From Promethearchaeota archaeon (GTDB lineage Archaea > Asgardarchaeota > Lokiarchaeia > Sigynarchaeales > SOKP01): a stretch of 10,907 bases of DNA. Position numbers and translations under genes: made by a program. The notes under the pieces were generated by a model. That model searched no databases, had not been told where the DNA came from, and worked only from the letters and a program-made list of their open reading frames with translations. Location: NCBI GenBank assembly GCA_019057735.1, contig JAHLWV010000060.1, forward strand, positions 1 through 10,907. The letters are read 5' to 3'. Below are positions 1 to 6,165 of the stretch, piece by piece (the first letter of the stretch is position 1; each line of letters opens with the position of its first letter).

Positions 1-156
1 TCTCCGCTTGATCGAAAACATTTGATTGCTATTGATTATCTGATAAATGCAGATTCAGCTTTATTTACACGAGACATTATTGTTTTAGGAGTTATCAACG
101 GAGTTCTCATCGCAGGGAGCTTATTTGTTTTTAGTAAAAAGGATATCCCAAATTAA
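1..156 (+). CDS. C-terminal end of a membrane protein, possibly an ABC-2-type transporter permease (5' end outside window)
   Basis: Frame 1 is open from the first base to the TAA at 154-156 and gives the last 51 residues of a protein. The visible part has a polar stretch (residues 1-25) and then one strongly hydrophobic segment (about residues 26-44, starting IIVLGVINGVLIAG). It ends in a short positively charged tail, FSKKDIPN. A single final membrane helix followed by a short basic tail ending near KD-I is typical of ABC-2-type permeases, but it is also found in other polytopic membrane proteins. The family call is therefore weak, while the reading frame and membrane character are well supported. 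A T-rich tract follows directly. Confidence 0.6.
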   Translation, partial: SPLDRKHLIAIDYLINADSALFTRDIIVLGVINGVLIAGSLFVFSKKDIPN

Positions 157-160
157 AATA

Positions 161-180
161 TATAAATTTTTTATTTTTAT
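161..180 (+). terminator. T-rich tract after the first gene
   Basis: Runs of T (about 167-179, interrupted by single A bases) begin roughly ten bases after the stop codon of the upstream plus-strand gene. Oligo-T tracts on the coding strand are the usual intrinsic termination signal of archaeal RNA polymerase, so this is the likely 3' end of that transcript. No strong hairpin is needed or seen immediately before it. Confidence 0.45.
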
Positions 181-231
181 TCTTAGATGTGTTTCGATAG
201 GATTTCAAAAACACCTTATCTGGATCCAAGA

Positions 232-262
232 ACTACTAAAGTAGTATAGTCTATTAGGCTAC
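232..262. repeat. Nested inverted repeats between two converging genes
   Basis: Positions 232-245 pair with themselves as ACTACT-AA-AGTAGT. Overlapping this, GTAG (241-244) pairs with CTAC (259-262) around an inner ATAG-T-CTAT (246-254). A further GTGTTT (189-194)/AAACAC (209-214) pair lies upstream. The element sits between two genes that face each other, so a bidirectional terminator or RNA 3'-end structure is the simplest reading. The stems are short and AT-rich, and chance is not excluded. Confidence 0.35.
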
Positions 263-277
263 AGTTACTTTTTAAAT

Positions 278-1258
278 TTAAGTTCTTCCAAATTCTTGGA
301 TCGCTTTATACATGGCAACTATATTTTCAGGAGGTTGATCCAGTAGAAAATTCGTTGGACCAGGCATGTATCCTCCTTTTAGCCCTAATTTTTTTATATA
401 ATTTTTGACTTCTTCCCTAACTTGTGTAGGAGATTCCCTATTAAGCATCTCAGTATCATCTATTGTGCCGAGTAGAGTTATACTAGGATATTTCTTGCGG
501 TACATTTCAAGGTCGTTAATTTGAGGTTGTAAGGAATGTACTCCATCAATACCCAATTCAACAAAATCGGGAAACCGTTCATGAATATCTCCACAACTAT
601 GTAGGATAAATTTCACTCCTTTATCATGGACAATATCTACATATCTCTTAAGGTAAGGTTTTATGAATTCACGCCATTGCCTTAAAGGTATTTGCAATCC
701 GAAATTATACCCATAATCATCCCCACACATTACCACCGAGGGTTTCGTATTCATTAACATTTTTAAGGAAGGTTCTTCAATGACATCCCACTGAAAATCC
801 ATGTGTTTACGTAAGAACGAGGGCTTTTTACGTGCGAATCTTGCAAAATTTACTAATCCTATCCCAAGAGTACAATTTTCGAATGGACCATTAATTCCTT
901 GTGATACAACAACATCATAATTTTTGAGCATATTTTTCCTCGATTTAGCGAGATGCCTAAATTGCTTCTTCTGCGGACTTAACCAACCATCTGCTTCCCA
1001 ATAGTCTTTAATATCAATTTCATTCACAAGCGAAGGACCTGTATACCATAGGAATGGTAATCCATTTTTAAGAACACTGAAATTATTTACCATCCCATTA
1101 GCGAATATAAAACCATCGCTATTTGGTGCTTTCTTCATAGTTCCAGGAATAACAGTCTCCCAACACATATCGATTTTAGCGTCCAGTCCCGTTGGGAGAA
1201 TATTTGTTGGAGAAAATTTAGCAATTAGATACTGGATGTTTGGAACATTATAGGACAA
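278..1258 (-). CDS. Uroporphyrinogen decarboxylase-like (UroD/MtaA superfamily) protein
   Basis: The 326-residue product has the C-terminal hallmarks of the UroD/MtaA/CmuA superfamily of TIM-barrel methyltransferases and decarboxylases: GDDYG at 179-183, ILHSCGD around 218-224, GIDGVHSLQPQ around 236-246, LLGTID around 262-267 and a final GGYMPGP...PPENI (295-312). His220 and Cys222 match the H-x-C zinc ligands of corrinoid:CoM methyltransferases such as MtaA. The third ligand, a Cys normally found in the C-terminal APGC-like motif, is not there (the segment reads PGPT). The frame is closed upstream by a stop at 1286-1288, and the only early start codon is TTG at 1258, near a TATA-like box. 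The usual N-terminal segment (ERVLxALxxExPDRVP-type) is absent, so the protein looks short at its N-terminus. True heme biosynthesis is unlikely; a methyl-transfer-related role of unknown substrate is the better guess. It stands alone and diverges from the VIT-like gene. Confidence 0.82.
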   Translation of the reverse strand: MSYNVPNIQYLIAKFSPTNILPTGLDAKIDMCWETVIPGTMKKAPNSDGFIFANGMVNNFSVLKNGLPFLWYTGPSLVNEIDIKDYWEADGWLSPQKKQFRHLAKSRKNMLKNYDVVVSQGINGPFENCTLGIGLVNFARFARKKPSFLRKHMDFQWDVIEEPSLKMLMNTKPSVVMCGDDYGYNFGLQIPLRQWREFIKPYLKRYVDIVHDKGVKFILHSCGDIHERFPDFVELGIDGVHSLQPQINDLEMYRKKYPSITLLGTIDDTEMLNRESPTQVREEVKNYIKKLGLKGGYMPGPTNFLLDQPPENIVAMYKAIQEFGRT

Positions 1259-1284
1259 ATTGTCTATTTCGAATTGTACTAAAT

Positions 1285-1296
1285 CTTATATATTTA
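1285..1296 (-). promoter_or_regulatory. TATA-like box for the UroD-like gene
   Basis: On the minus strand the sequence reads TAAATATATAAG. Its centre is about 33 bases upstream of the TTG start at 1258, so transcription starting 25-28 bases downstream would leave a leader of only a few bases. This supports the TTG start and an archaeal promoter layout. The whole neighbourhood is very AT-rich, so the match alone is weak. Confidence 0.45.
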
Positions 1297-1481
1297 AGAA
1301 TATAATATGATTAAATAAATAAAAATCATCAGTTTTTAACATTATTTAACGAAAAAAGATTAATAGATTCAAGTATTTATAATTATTATAAGGGAGTATA
1401 CCTTATCTTTAAGAATTAGATTAATTTACACAATAAACCTTCAATTTAAAGAAAAGAATTAAACGGTGTTTATTAACAAAA

Positions 1482-2261
1482 ATGCAATTAAAATCTTTAA
1501 TTAAAAAGTGGCGTAAATATTCTGAACTATCAAATTTAGGAATAATAGCGCGTCGAAAATTCTTTAACAACGCCTTTGATGGGGCGCTAACTATTGCGGG
1601 TATAGTTAGTGCAAGTTTCATCATCTTTTGGTCAAATCAAAGCTTAAGTTCAACGATTATTATAATAACAGGATTTTCTACTGCTTTAGCAATTGGCATA
1701 AGTGGTTTATGGGGGGCGTTTCTCTCTGAAGAAGCCGAACGAAAGAAAAAACTTGATGATCTAAAAAAAGAAATGGTAATCATTGAAGAAAAAGACGAAG
1801 AAGGGAAAAATCGTAAAGAGATAAATACTGAAGATAATATTAAAGAGATTTTATTAGAGGAGAAAGAAATTCAAAAAGCAATGGTAATCCCTATGAATAT
1901 AAATCACTCTGCTGATAAAAGAAAATTTTCGACAAAAAGCAGGAAGAAGAAAGGGAAACAATCTAAAACTTTGATTGAGCGATCTGAGAGATTTGCAACT
2001 ATTGTTGCTTCCTTAGTAGACGGGGGAGCACCTGTTTTAGGATCGGTATTTCCGCTGATTCCATTTTTTTTTGGTCCTAGCTTATCATTGTTTCATTTTA
2101 TCGCTTCATATGCCATATTGGTAGGGATATTAATTTATTTAGGAATTTTCCTCGGCAACATTTCTGGAGGGGGTCGTCTAAAATATACATTACATCTTGT
2201 TACCGCTGGTATCACTACTTTAATCGTTTCTCTACTGTTAGAATTAGCCATCTCTCCTTAA
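1482..2261 (+). CDS. VIT/CCC1-like family membrane protein (putative Fe2+/Mn2+ transporter)
   Basis: The 259-residue protein has about five predicted membrane helices: roughly 31-50, 57-82, 172-198, 203-226 and 234-257. Helix 1 opens with FDGALTIAGIVSAS (Asp33-Gly34), matching the D-G start of helix 1 in VIT1/CCC1 proteins, whose Asp takes part in metal transport. Helix 2 ends in GLWGAFLSEEAERKKK, like the G-x-Y/F-L-...-E-x-E/A-R exit of the family. Helix 3 carries VDGGAPVLGSVFPLIPFFF, like the conserved G-...-P-L-x-P-F segment. Between helices 2 and 3 lies a long cytosolic section (about 83-168), first acidic and Glu/Lys-rich and then basic (RKFSTKSRKKKGKQSK). In VIT1 this position holds the cytoplasmic metal-binding domain; here it is low-complexity and has no clear His/Cys metal cluster. 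Divalent-metal transport is inferred from fold, not from a proven substrate. The ATG at 1482 is the first in frame. No Shine-Dalgarno sequence is evident. Confidence 0.72.
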   Translation: MQLKSLIKKWRKYSELSNLGIIARRKFFNNAFDGALTIAGIVSASFIIFWSNQSLSSTIIIITGFSTALAIGISGLWGAFLSEEAERKKKLDDLKKEMVIIEEKDEEGKNRKEINTEDNIKEILLEEKEIQKAMVIPMNINHSADKRKFSTKSRKKKGKQSKTLIERSERFATIVASLVDGGAPVLGSVFPLIPFFFGPSLSLFHFIASYAILVGILIYLGIFLGNISGGGRLKYTLHLVTAGITTLIVSLLLELAISP

Positions 2262-2410
2262 ATTAACTTTAATTAAAATAAATTTTATTTTTTGATAAGG
2301 TTCAGCAAAATTCAATATATCGAAAATTTAAAATTTTTAAAACAATTTCATTACAAAAATTATAAATTCTACTTGATTTTAAAAAGATTGGTCATAATTT
2401 ATTCGACGAC

Positions 2411-2584
2411 TTATTGGATAAAAACGATTTGAAAAAATCTGATGTATTCGTCATGAGCACCGGTTATGGCCGAAACACAATCGATATAGCTGATGATCGG
2501 GTCACTGAGATTACTGCTCACGCCAAAGGAACCCAATACTTGTCAGAATTGAAATTTCAGAAAACAAACCCATTACAACTATAG
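2411..2584 (+). pseudogene. Remnant of a BadF/HgdC-type activator of 2-hydroxyacyl-CoA dehydratase
   Basis: A 57-codon open stretch ending in TAG (2582-2584) encodes a recognisable piece of the CoA-enzyme activase (BadF/BadG/BcrA/HgdC) ATPase family. It reads LKKSDVFVMSTGYGRNTI at residues 7-24, then ADDRVTEITAHAKGTQYL at 27-44. In intact activases the matching segment is the xTGYGR loop followed by a conserved (S/T)EI(S/T)xHAxGAxxL helix, leading into DIGGQDSK. Here the similarity stops after TQYL and the next 13 residues (SELKFQKTNPLQL) are unrelated. The N-terminal ATP-binding DxGSTxxK segment is also missing: the frame closes at a stop at 2363-2365, and the sequence before it is plain AT-rich spacer. 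No other frame continues the family match. This is a broken fragment of about one fifth of a usual 260-residue activase. Such activators serve hydroxyglutaryl-CoA and related dehydratases in amino-acid fermentation. Confidence 0.75.
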
Positions 2585-2698
2585 GTATAAAGCTCCATAG
2601 AAGGTTTGCGATGACTAGATTAGATAGATATTTACTGGGAAGCTTCATTCAATATTCACAATTATTACTTAATTAATCAAGAAATTAAAGTTTCGCTC

Positions 2699-2720
2699 TC
2701 TCTTAATTCTATGTAAGAGA
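2699..2720. repeat. 7-bp inverted repeat in the spacer
   Basis: TCTCTTA (2699-2705) pairs perfectly with TAAGAGA (2714-2720) across an 8-base loop and is followed by a T-rich stretch. It could be a leftover 3' hairpin of the decayed gene or a regulatory site before the aminotransferase gene. Chance is possible at this base composition. Confidence 0.3.
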
Positions 2721-2815
2721 TGTTAATCTTTCTTCTAATTTATTGCATTGCTTATACCCACACATTTCCCAATAATATCTATCAGTAACATAAAAATTCT
2801 TTATTCAAAAAATAA

Positions 2816-2825
2816 TTTAAATTTA
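2816..2825 (+). promoter_or_regulatory. TATA-like box for the ornithine aminotransferase gene
   Basis: TTTAAATTTA lies with its centre about 42 bases upstream of the ATG at 2863. Initiation 25-28 bases downstream would give a leader of roughly 15 bases. There is no Shine-Dalgarno sequence in front of the ATG. AT-richness limits the confidence. Confidence 0.4.
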
Positions 2826-2862
2826 CTTTCATACTAATAAATAAAACCAATAGTGAAATTTT

Positions 2863-4122
2863 ATGCCAAGTTCAAAAGATTATATGGAAATGGATGACAA
2901 ATATTGCGCTCATAACTATCATCCAATAGAGGTAGTCATTTCTAAAGCAAAAGGAGTATGGGTTTACGATCCGGAAGGTAAAAAATATTTAGATTGTTTA
3001 TCTGCCTATTCCTCTCAAAACGCAGGCCATTGTCATCCAGAAATTGTTAAAGCGTTAAAAGAACAAGCCGATAAAGTTACCTTAACATCTCGTGCTTTTT
3101 ATAACGATGTGATGGGTCCTTTTTTAAAAAAACTATGTGAAGTAGTGGGACCGCATATCAACGATCCAAAAAATTCAGGTATAATGGCTCTGCCTATGAA
3201 TACTGGAACTGAAGCAGTGTCAACTGGTCTGAAGGTTGCAAGAGCTTGGGGTTATATTAAGAAGAAAATTCCTAAAAACGGAGCTAAAATTATTATCTGT
3301 AGAGATAATTTTCATGGAAGATCAATCACTATTGTGGGTTTTAGTACAGATATTGAGGCTGTAAGATACTATGGTAATTTTGGTCCCTACACTCCCGGTT
3401 TTGTTACGATCCCTTATGGAGATGCCGAAGAATTAGAAAGCAGTATTTTAAAAATTGGAGCAGAAAACGTAGCGGCGTTTCTATTCGAGCCAATTCAAGG
3501 AGAAGCAGGAGTTAATATCCCTCCTGAAGGATATATTAGAAAAGTTAGAGAAATTTGCACAAAATACAATGTTCTTATGATCGCTGACGAGATTCAGACA
3601 GGTTTCGGAAGGACAGGAGAATTATTTGCTTGTGATCACGAGAATGTGAAACCTGACGCAATTTTACTTGGAAAAGCGTTAGGAGGAGGCGTTTATCCGG
3701 TTTCTGCAGTAGTTACTACGCGAAATATTATTGGTCCTGAAGTAATTAAGCCTGGAACTCATGGAAGCACATTTGGTGGAAATCCTTTAGCTTCAGCTGT
3801 CGCTATGAAATCTTTAGAAATTCATATTGACGATCATTTAGCGCAACGGTCCAAAGAATTTGGAGCCTATTTCTTGGAAGGTCTTAGTAAAATAGCAGAA
3901 AAGAAGACTATAGTGCCGATAAAAGAAGTTAGAGGGAAAGGATTGTTGATGGCGATCGAGTTTGAATCGGATGCAAGACACATCGTAGAATTATTTAAAG
4001 ATAACGGCGTGTTAGCAAAACATACTCATTCTACTACTATTCGTTTTGCTCCTCCACTTATTATAACAAAAGACCAAATCGATTGGGCTCTCAAAATTAT
4101 CGAAGATGTGTTAGTAGTTTAA
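2863..4122 (+). CDS. rocD: Ornithine aminotransferase (class III, PLP-dependent)
   Basis: Converts ornithine and 2-oxoglutarate to glutamate-5-semialdehyde (which cyclises to P5C) and glutamate in the cytosol. The 419-residue length is normal for the family. Conserved elements in order are AHNYHP (16-21), LSAYSSQNAGHCHP (46-59), MNTGTEA (112-118), NFHGR (149-153), EPIQGEAG (209-216), ADEIQTGFGRTG (241-252), LLGKALGGGVYPVSAV (268-283), GTHGSTFGGNPLA (298-310) and TIRFAPPL (392-399). Lys271 is the PLP lysine and Asp242 the pyridine-N Asp. Tyr19, Tyr49, Arg153, Glu214, Thr303 and Arg394 line up with the substrate residues Tyr55, Tyr85, Arg180, Glu235, Thr322 and Arg413 of human ornithine aminotransferase, which favours ornithine over acetylornithine or GABA. 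One difference is Ser120, where the family usually has Glu (TEAVE). The gene faces the carbamate kinase gene tail to tail with 22 bases between them, and shares ornithine with the carbamoyltransferase nearby. Confidence 0.9.
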   Translation: MPSSKDYMEMDDKYCAHNYHPIEVVISKAKGVWVYDPEGKKYLDCLSAYSSQNAGHCHPEIVKALKEQADKVTLTSRAFYNDVMGPFLKKLCEVVGPHINDPKNSGIMALPMNTGTEAVSTGLKVARAWGYIKKKIPKNGAKIIICRDNFHGRSITIVGFSTDIEAVRYYGNFGPYTPGFVTIPYGDAEELESSILKIGAENVAAFLFEPIQGEAGVNIPPEGYIRKVREICTKYNVLMIADEIQTGFGRTGELFACDHENVKPDAILLGKALGGGVYPVSAVVTTRNIIGPEVIKPGTHGSTFGGNPLASAVAMKSLEIHIDDHLAQRSKEFGAYFLEGLSKIAEKKTIVPIKEVRGKGLLMAIEFESDARHIVELFKDNGVLAKHTHSTTIRFAPPLIITKDQIDWALKIIEDVLVV

Positions 4123-4144
4123 AAGTTCTTGTATTCAATTATGT

Positions 4145-5068
4145 TTACACATTTTCATTATTTTCTATAAAGAAATGAGTACCTGCTTTACCATCAAGAG
4201 CTTCTTTAATTTTTTCTATTGATGTAATAATAGCGCGTTCACCGCCTGATTCTAAGAAGTTTATAACTGCTTGAATTTTAGGACCCATACTTCCCGGAGG
4301 AAATTGTCCTTGCTTTAGATAATCCTTAGCATCTGCAGTTGAAACATTATTGAGGTATTTGTAATCGACTCTGCCATAGTTCAAGGCTACTTTTTCGACA
4401 TCAGTCGCAATTATTAGGATATCTGCACCTATCTGTTCACCTAATTTTGCACTGGCTAAATCTTTATCTATAACAGCTTCAACGCCTTGAAAGCGAGGAC
4501 CTTCTTTAATAACAGGAATTCCACCGCCACCACATGAAATAACGATAAAATTCTCCTGCATCAACTTTTTAATTTCTCGAGATTGAACTATCCTTATTGG
4601 TTTTGGTGAAGGAACTACGCGTCTCCATCCTTTTGAAGTTTTCACGTATCCAGGACGTTTTCTTTTGTATGCCGGTCCAATTGGTTTTGTAGGATGAGTA
4701 AACGCTTTATCATTAGGGTCAACTTCAACGTAAGTTAAAACAGTTAAGAAAAATTTTTCCAGATCAGTACCAAGTCGCGTGAGTTCTTCATCAAGGGTAG
4801 ATTCAATTAAAAATCCTATTTGTCCTTGAGTTTCAGCGACTAATATCTGCAAAGGCATTCTTGTGATTTCGTCAGACGCTTCTTGTTGAAGAAGTAGTGC
4901 ACCTACTTGAGGTCCATTACCATGTACTATAATAATATTATAATATTCTGATAATTTAGCAATTTGCTTTATAGGCGCTCGTAAATTATTAATCATCTGG
5001 TCGGGTGTTCCTCTTTCTCCCGGTTTTATTAGAGCGTTTCCTCCAAGCGCAACAATTAGCGTTTTCAT
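4145..5068 (-). CDS. arcC: Carbamate kinase
   Basis: Transfers the phosphate of carbamoyl phosphate to ADP, giving ATP and carbamate, the energy-yielding last step of arginine/citrulline fermentation. At 307 residues it matches the usual length of about 310. Signature motifs are ALGGNAL (7-13), HGNGPQVG (49-56), THPTKPIGPAY (124-134), WRRVVPSPKP (148-157), CGGGGIPV (179-186), DKDLASA (201-207) and FPPGSMGPKIQA (256-267), with GTHF near the end (296-299). These are the nucleotide- and carbamoyl-phosphate-binding elements of the amino-acid-kinase fold, and none is missing. The ATG at 5068 is the natural start because MKTLIVALGGNAL opens the fold. It follows the ornithine carbamoyltransferase gene with 123 bases between, where TATA-like boxes suggest its own promoter. 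Carbamate-kinase-like carbamoyl phosphate synthetases of Pyrococcus share this fold, so a synthetic role remains an alternative. Pairing with a carbamoyltransferase and ornithine aminotransferase favours catabolism. Confidence 0.93.
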   Translation of the reverse strand: MKTLIVALGGNALIKPGERGTPDQMINNLRAPIKQIAKLSEYYNIIIVHGNGPQVGALLLQQEASDEITRMPLQILVAETQGQIGFLIESTLDEELTRLGTDLEKFFLTVLTYVEVDPNDKAFTHPTKPIGPAYKRKRPGYVKTSKGWRRVVPSPKPIRIVQSREIKKLMQENFIVISCGGGGIPVIKEGPRFQGVEAVIDKDLASAKLGEQIGADILIIATDVEKVALNYGRVDYKYLNNVSTADAKDYLKQGQFPPGSMGPKIQAVINFLESGGERAIITSIEKIKEALDGKAGTHFFIENNENV

Positions 5069-5092
5069 TAAAGAGAACCTTTACGACAAACG

Positions 5093-5101
5093 ATTTAAAA
5101 G
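5093..5101 (-). promoter_or_regulatory. TATA-like box giving a near-leaderless carbamate kinase transcript
   Basis: On the minus strand CTTTTAAAT is centred about 29 bases upstream of the ATG at 5068. Initiation at the usual archaeal distance would place the first transcribed base within a few bases of the ATG. No Shine-Dalgarno sequence precedes the ATG, which fits leaderless translation. Confidence 0.45.
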
Positions 5102-5130
5102 CAAATGAAAAATAATAATATTTTACTTTT

Positions 5131-5147
5131 TATTTAAAGCTTTTCTC
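5131..5147 (-). promoter_or_regulatory. Second TATA/BRE-like element upstream of carbamate kinase
   Basis: On the minus strand GAGAAAAGCTTTAAATA combines a purine-rich BRE-like segment with the TATA-like CTTTAAATA. It would start a transcript about 40 bases before the ATG. It is the better sequence match of the two boxes in this 123-base spacer, but only one may be used. Confidence 0.4.
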
Positions 5148-5191
5148 TTCAATGTGGTACAATATCATTTATCAAATGAAAAGAAAAATTT

Positions 5192-6124
5192 TTAAAATTT
5201 ATCTCGTAAAAAGAGCATGATTGCTTTTTGGCTATGCAATCTGTTTTCTGCCTGATCGAATACATACGATTGAGGACCATCTATAACTTCAGCAGTTTGT
5301 TCATAACCTCTTTTGGCTGGCAAACAGTTCATAAAAATTGCGTCTGGTTTAGCAGCTTCCATTATCTGTGAGTTGACTTGGAATGGTGCGAAAATTCTCC
5401 GTCGTTCTTCTTCTTTATCAACAGGAATACCATATGACATCCAGGAGTCGGTATAGATTACATCAGCATCTCTCGCAGCATTATAGGCGTCATGAATAAT
5501 ATTTACATATGCCCCTGTTTCTTTTGAAATTTGAGAGACTTCATCAAGAACTTCTTGTTCAGGCGTGTATTCTGATCCAACAGGACAAGCAACATCTAAT
5601 TCTAAACCAAAAATTGCGGCAATCCGCATTAAATCGTATGTTACATTATTGTACGCATCTCCGAAATAACTTATCTTAAGGTTGTCGAAACTTCCTAATT
5701 TCTCTTTTATAGTTAAGAAATCTCCCATCATTTGGCACGGATGCGCGAAATCATCCAACATGTTGATAACCGGCACTTCCGCATGTTGAGCCAAATCCAT
5801 CATATCGTGTCTTTTAAACAATCTTGCCGCTATTATATTTACGAACCTTGAGGCTGTTTTTGCTGTATCGTGGATATTCTCTTTTTTACCAAGAGGAGAA
5901 TCCTTAATTGAATAAAAAATAGCATGCCCTCCTAATTGCTGCATCCCTACTTCAAAGGATATTCTTGTCCTTAAGGAAGGTTTTTCAAACATCATTAAAA
6001 GCGTCTCTCCTTTAAGTGTAGAATCAAAAAGATGAGGATTTTGTTTAATCTCTACAGCTTTATTAATTATTTTCTCGATTTCCACCTTCGAAAGGTCAGA
6101 AATTTTTAATAAGTGTCGAACCAT
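5192..6124 (-). CDS. Ornithine carbamoyltransferase (catabolic or related carbamoyltransferase)
   Basis: Links citrulline with ornithine and carbamoyl phosphate. The 310-residue protein has the full two-domain carbamoyltransferase layout: FEKPSLRTRISFE (46-58, the SxRT carbamoyl-phosphate loop), ARLFKRH (100-106), DDFAHPCQ (124-131), YFGDAYNNV (153-161), DSWMSYG (226-232), FMNCLPAKRG (264-273) and FDQAENRLHSQKA (289-301). HPCQ is conserved. Two ornithine-side motifs differ from the textbook form: the D-x-x-x-SMG loop reads SYG (230-232), and HCLP reads NCLP (266-269). Cys267 and Asp226 are kept. Ornithine is still the most likely substrate given the neighbouring ornithine aminotransferase and carbamate kinase, but a related amine or amino acid cannot be excluded. 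With carbamate kinase downstream and no other arginine-biosynthesis gene, a catabolic (ArcB-like) role is favoured over ArgF. It begins 40 bases after the flavoprotein gene, with a TATA-like box in that spacer. Confidence 0.87.
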   Translation of the reverse strand: MVRHLLKISDLSKVEIEKIINKAVEIKQNPHLFDSTLKGETLLMMFEKPSLRTRISFEVGMQQLGGHAIFYSIKDSPLGKKENIHDTAKTASRFVNIIAARLFKRHDMMDLAQHAEVPVINMLDDFAHPCQMMGDFLTIKEKLGSFDNLKISYFGDAYNNVTYDLMRIAAIFGLELDVACPVGSEYTPEQEVLDEVSQISKETGAYVNIIHDAYNAARDADVIYTDSWMSYGIPVDKEEERRRIFAPFQVNSQIMEAAKPDAIFMNCLPAKRGYEQTAEVIDGPQSYVFDQAENRLHSQKAIMLFLRDKF

Positions 6125-6152
6125 TTTAACATCAATGAATCTATTAGATAAT

Positions 6153-6165
6153 ACTTTATATTTTT
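6153..6165 (-). promoter_or_regulatory. TATA-like box for the carbamoyltransferase gene
   Basis: On the minus strand the spacer reads AAAAAATATAAAG, centred about 35 bases before the ATG at 6124 and touching the stop codon of the upstream gene. It could give a transcript with a leader of fewer than ten bases, so the carbamoyltransferase may be transcribed separately as well as by read-through. Confidence 0.42.

Larger units (their letters stand above)
2262..2862. other. 600-base region without an intact gene
   Basis: This stretch separates the VIT-like gene from the ornithine aminotransferase gene. It holds a T-rich tract at about 2283-2293 (likely terminator of the VIT-like gene), the activase remnant at 2411-2584, an inverted repeat at 2699-2720 and the promoter region of the aminotransferase. 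A second open frame (2509-2673, stop at 2674-2676) gives 55 residues ending in RYLLGSFIQYSQLLLN. I do not recognise it, and it partly overlaps the remnant in another frame. The base composition rises in GC only across the remnant, which fits decayed coding sequence within otherwise AT-rich spacer. Confidence 0.7.

Noticed and set aside
1421..1624. A 67-codon minus-strand open frame overlapping the start of the VIT-like gene
   Set aside because: Its first half is antisense to the membrane-protein coding region and the rest is AT-rich spacer; no motif or credible start signal is seen.
2509..2676. A second open frame over the activase remnant, considered as a frameshifted continuation of it or as a small gene
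   Set aside because: Its translation does not give the DIGGQDSK segment expected next in an activase and matches no family I recognise; it is described only as part of the spacer.
4145..6124. A complete arginine deiminase pathway
   Set aside because: Only carbamoyltransferase and carbamate kinase are present; no arginine deiminase motif occurs in any frame of the window, so citrulline or another carbamoyl donor must come from elsewhere.
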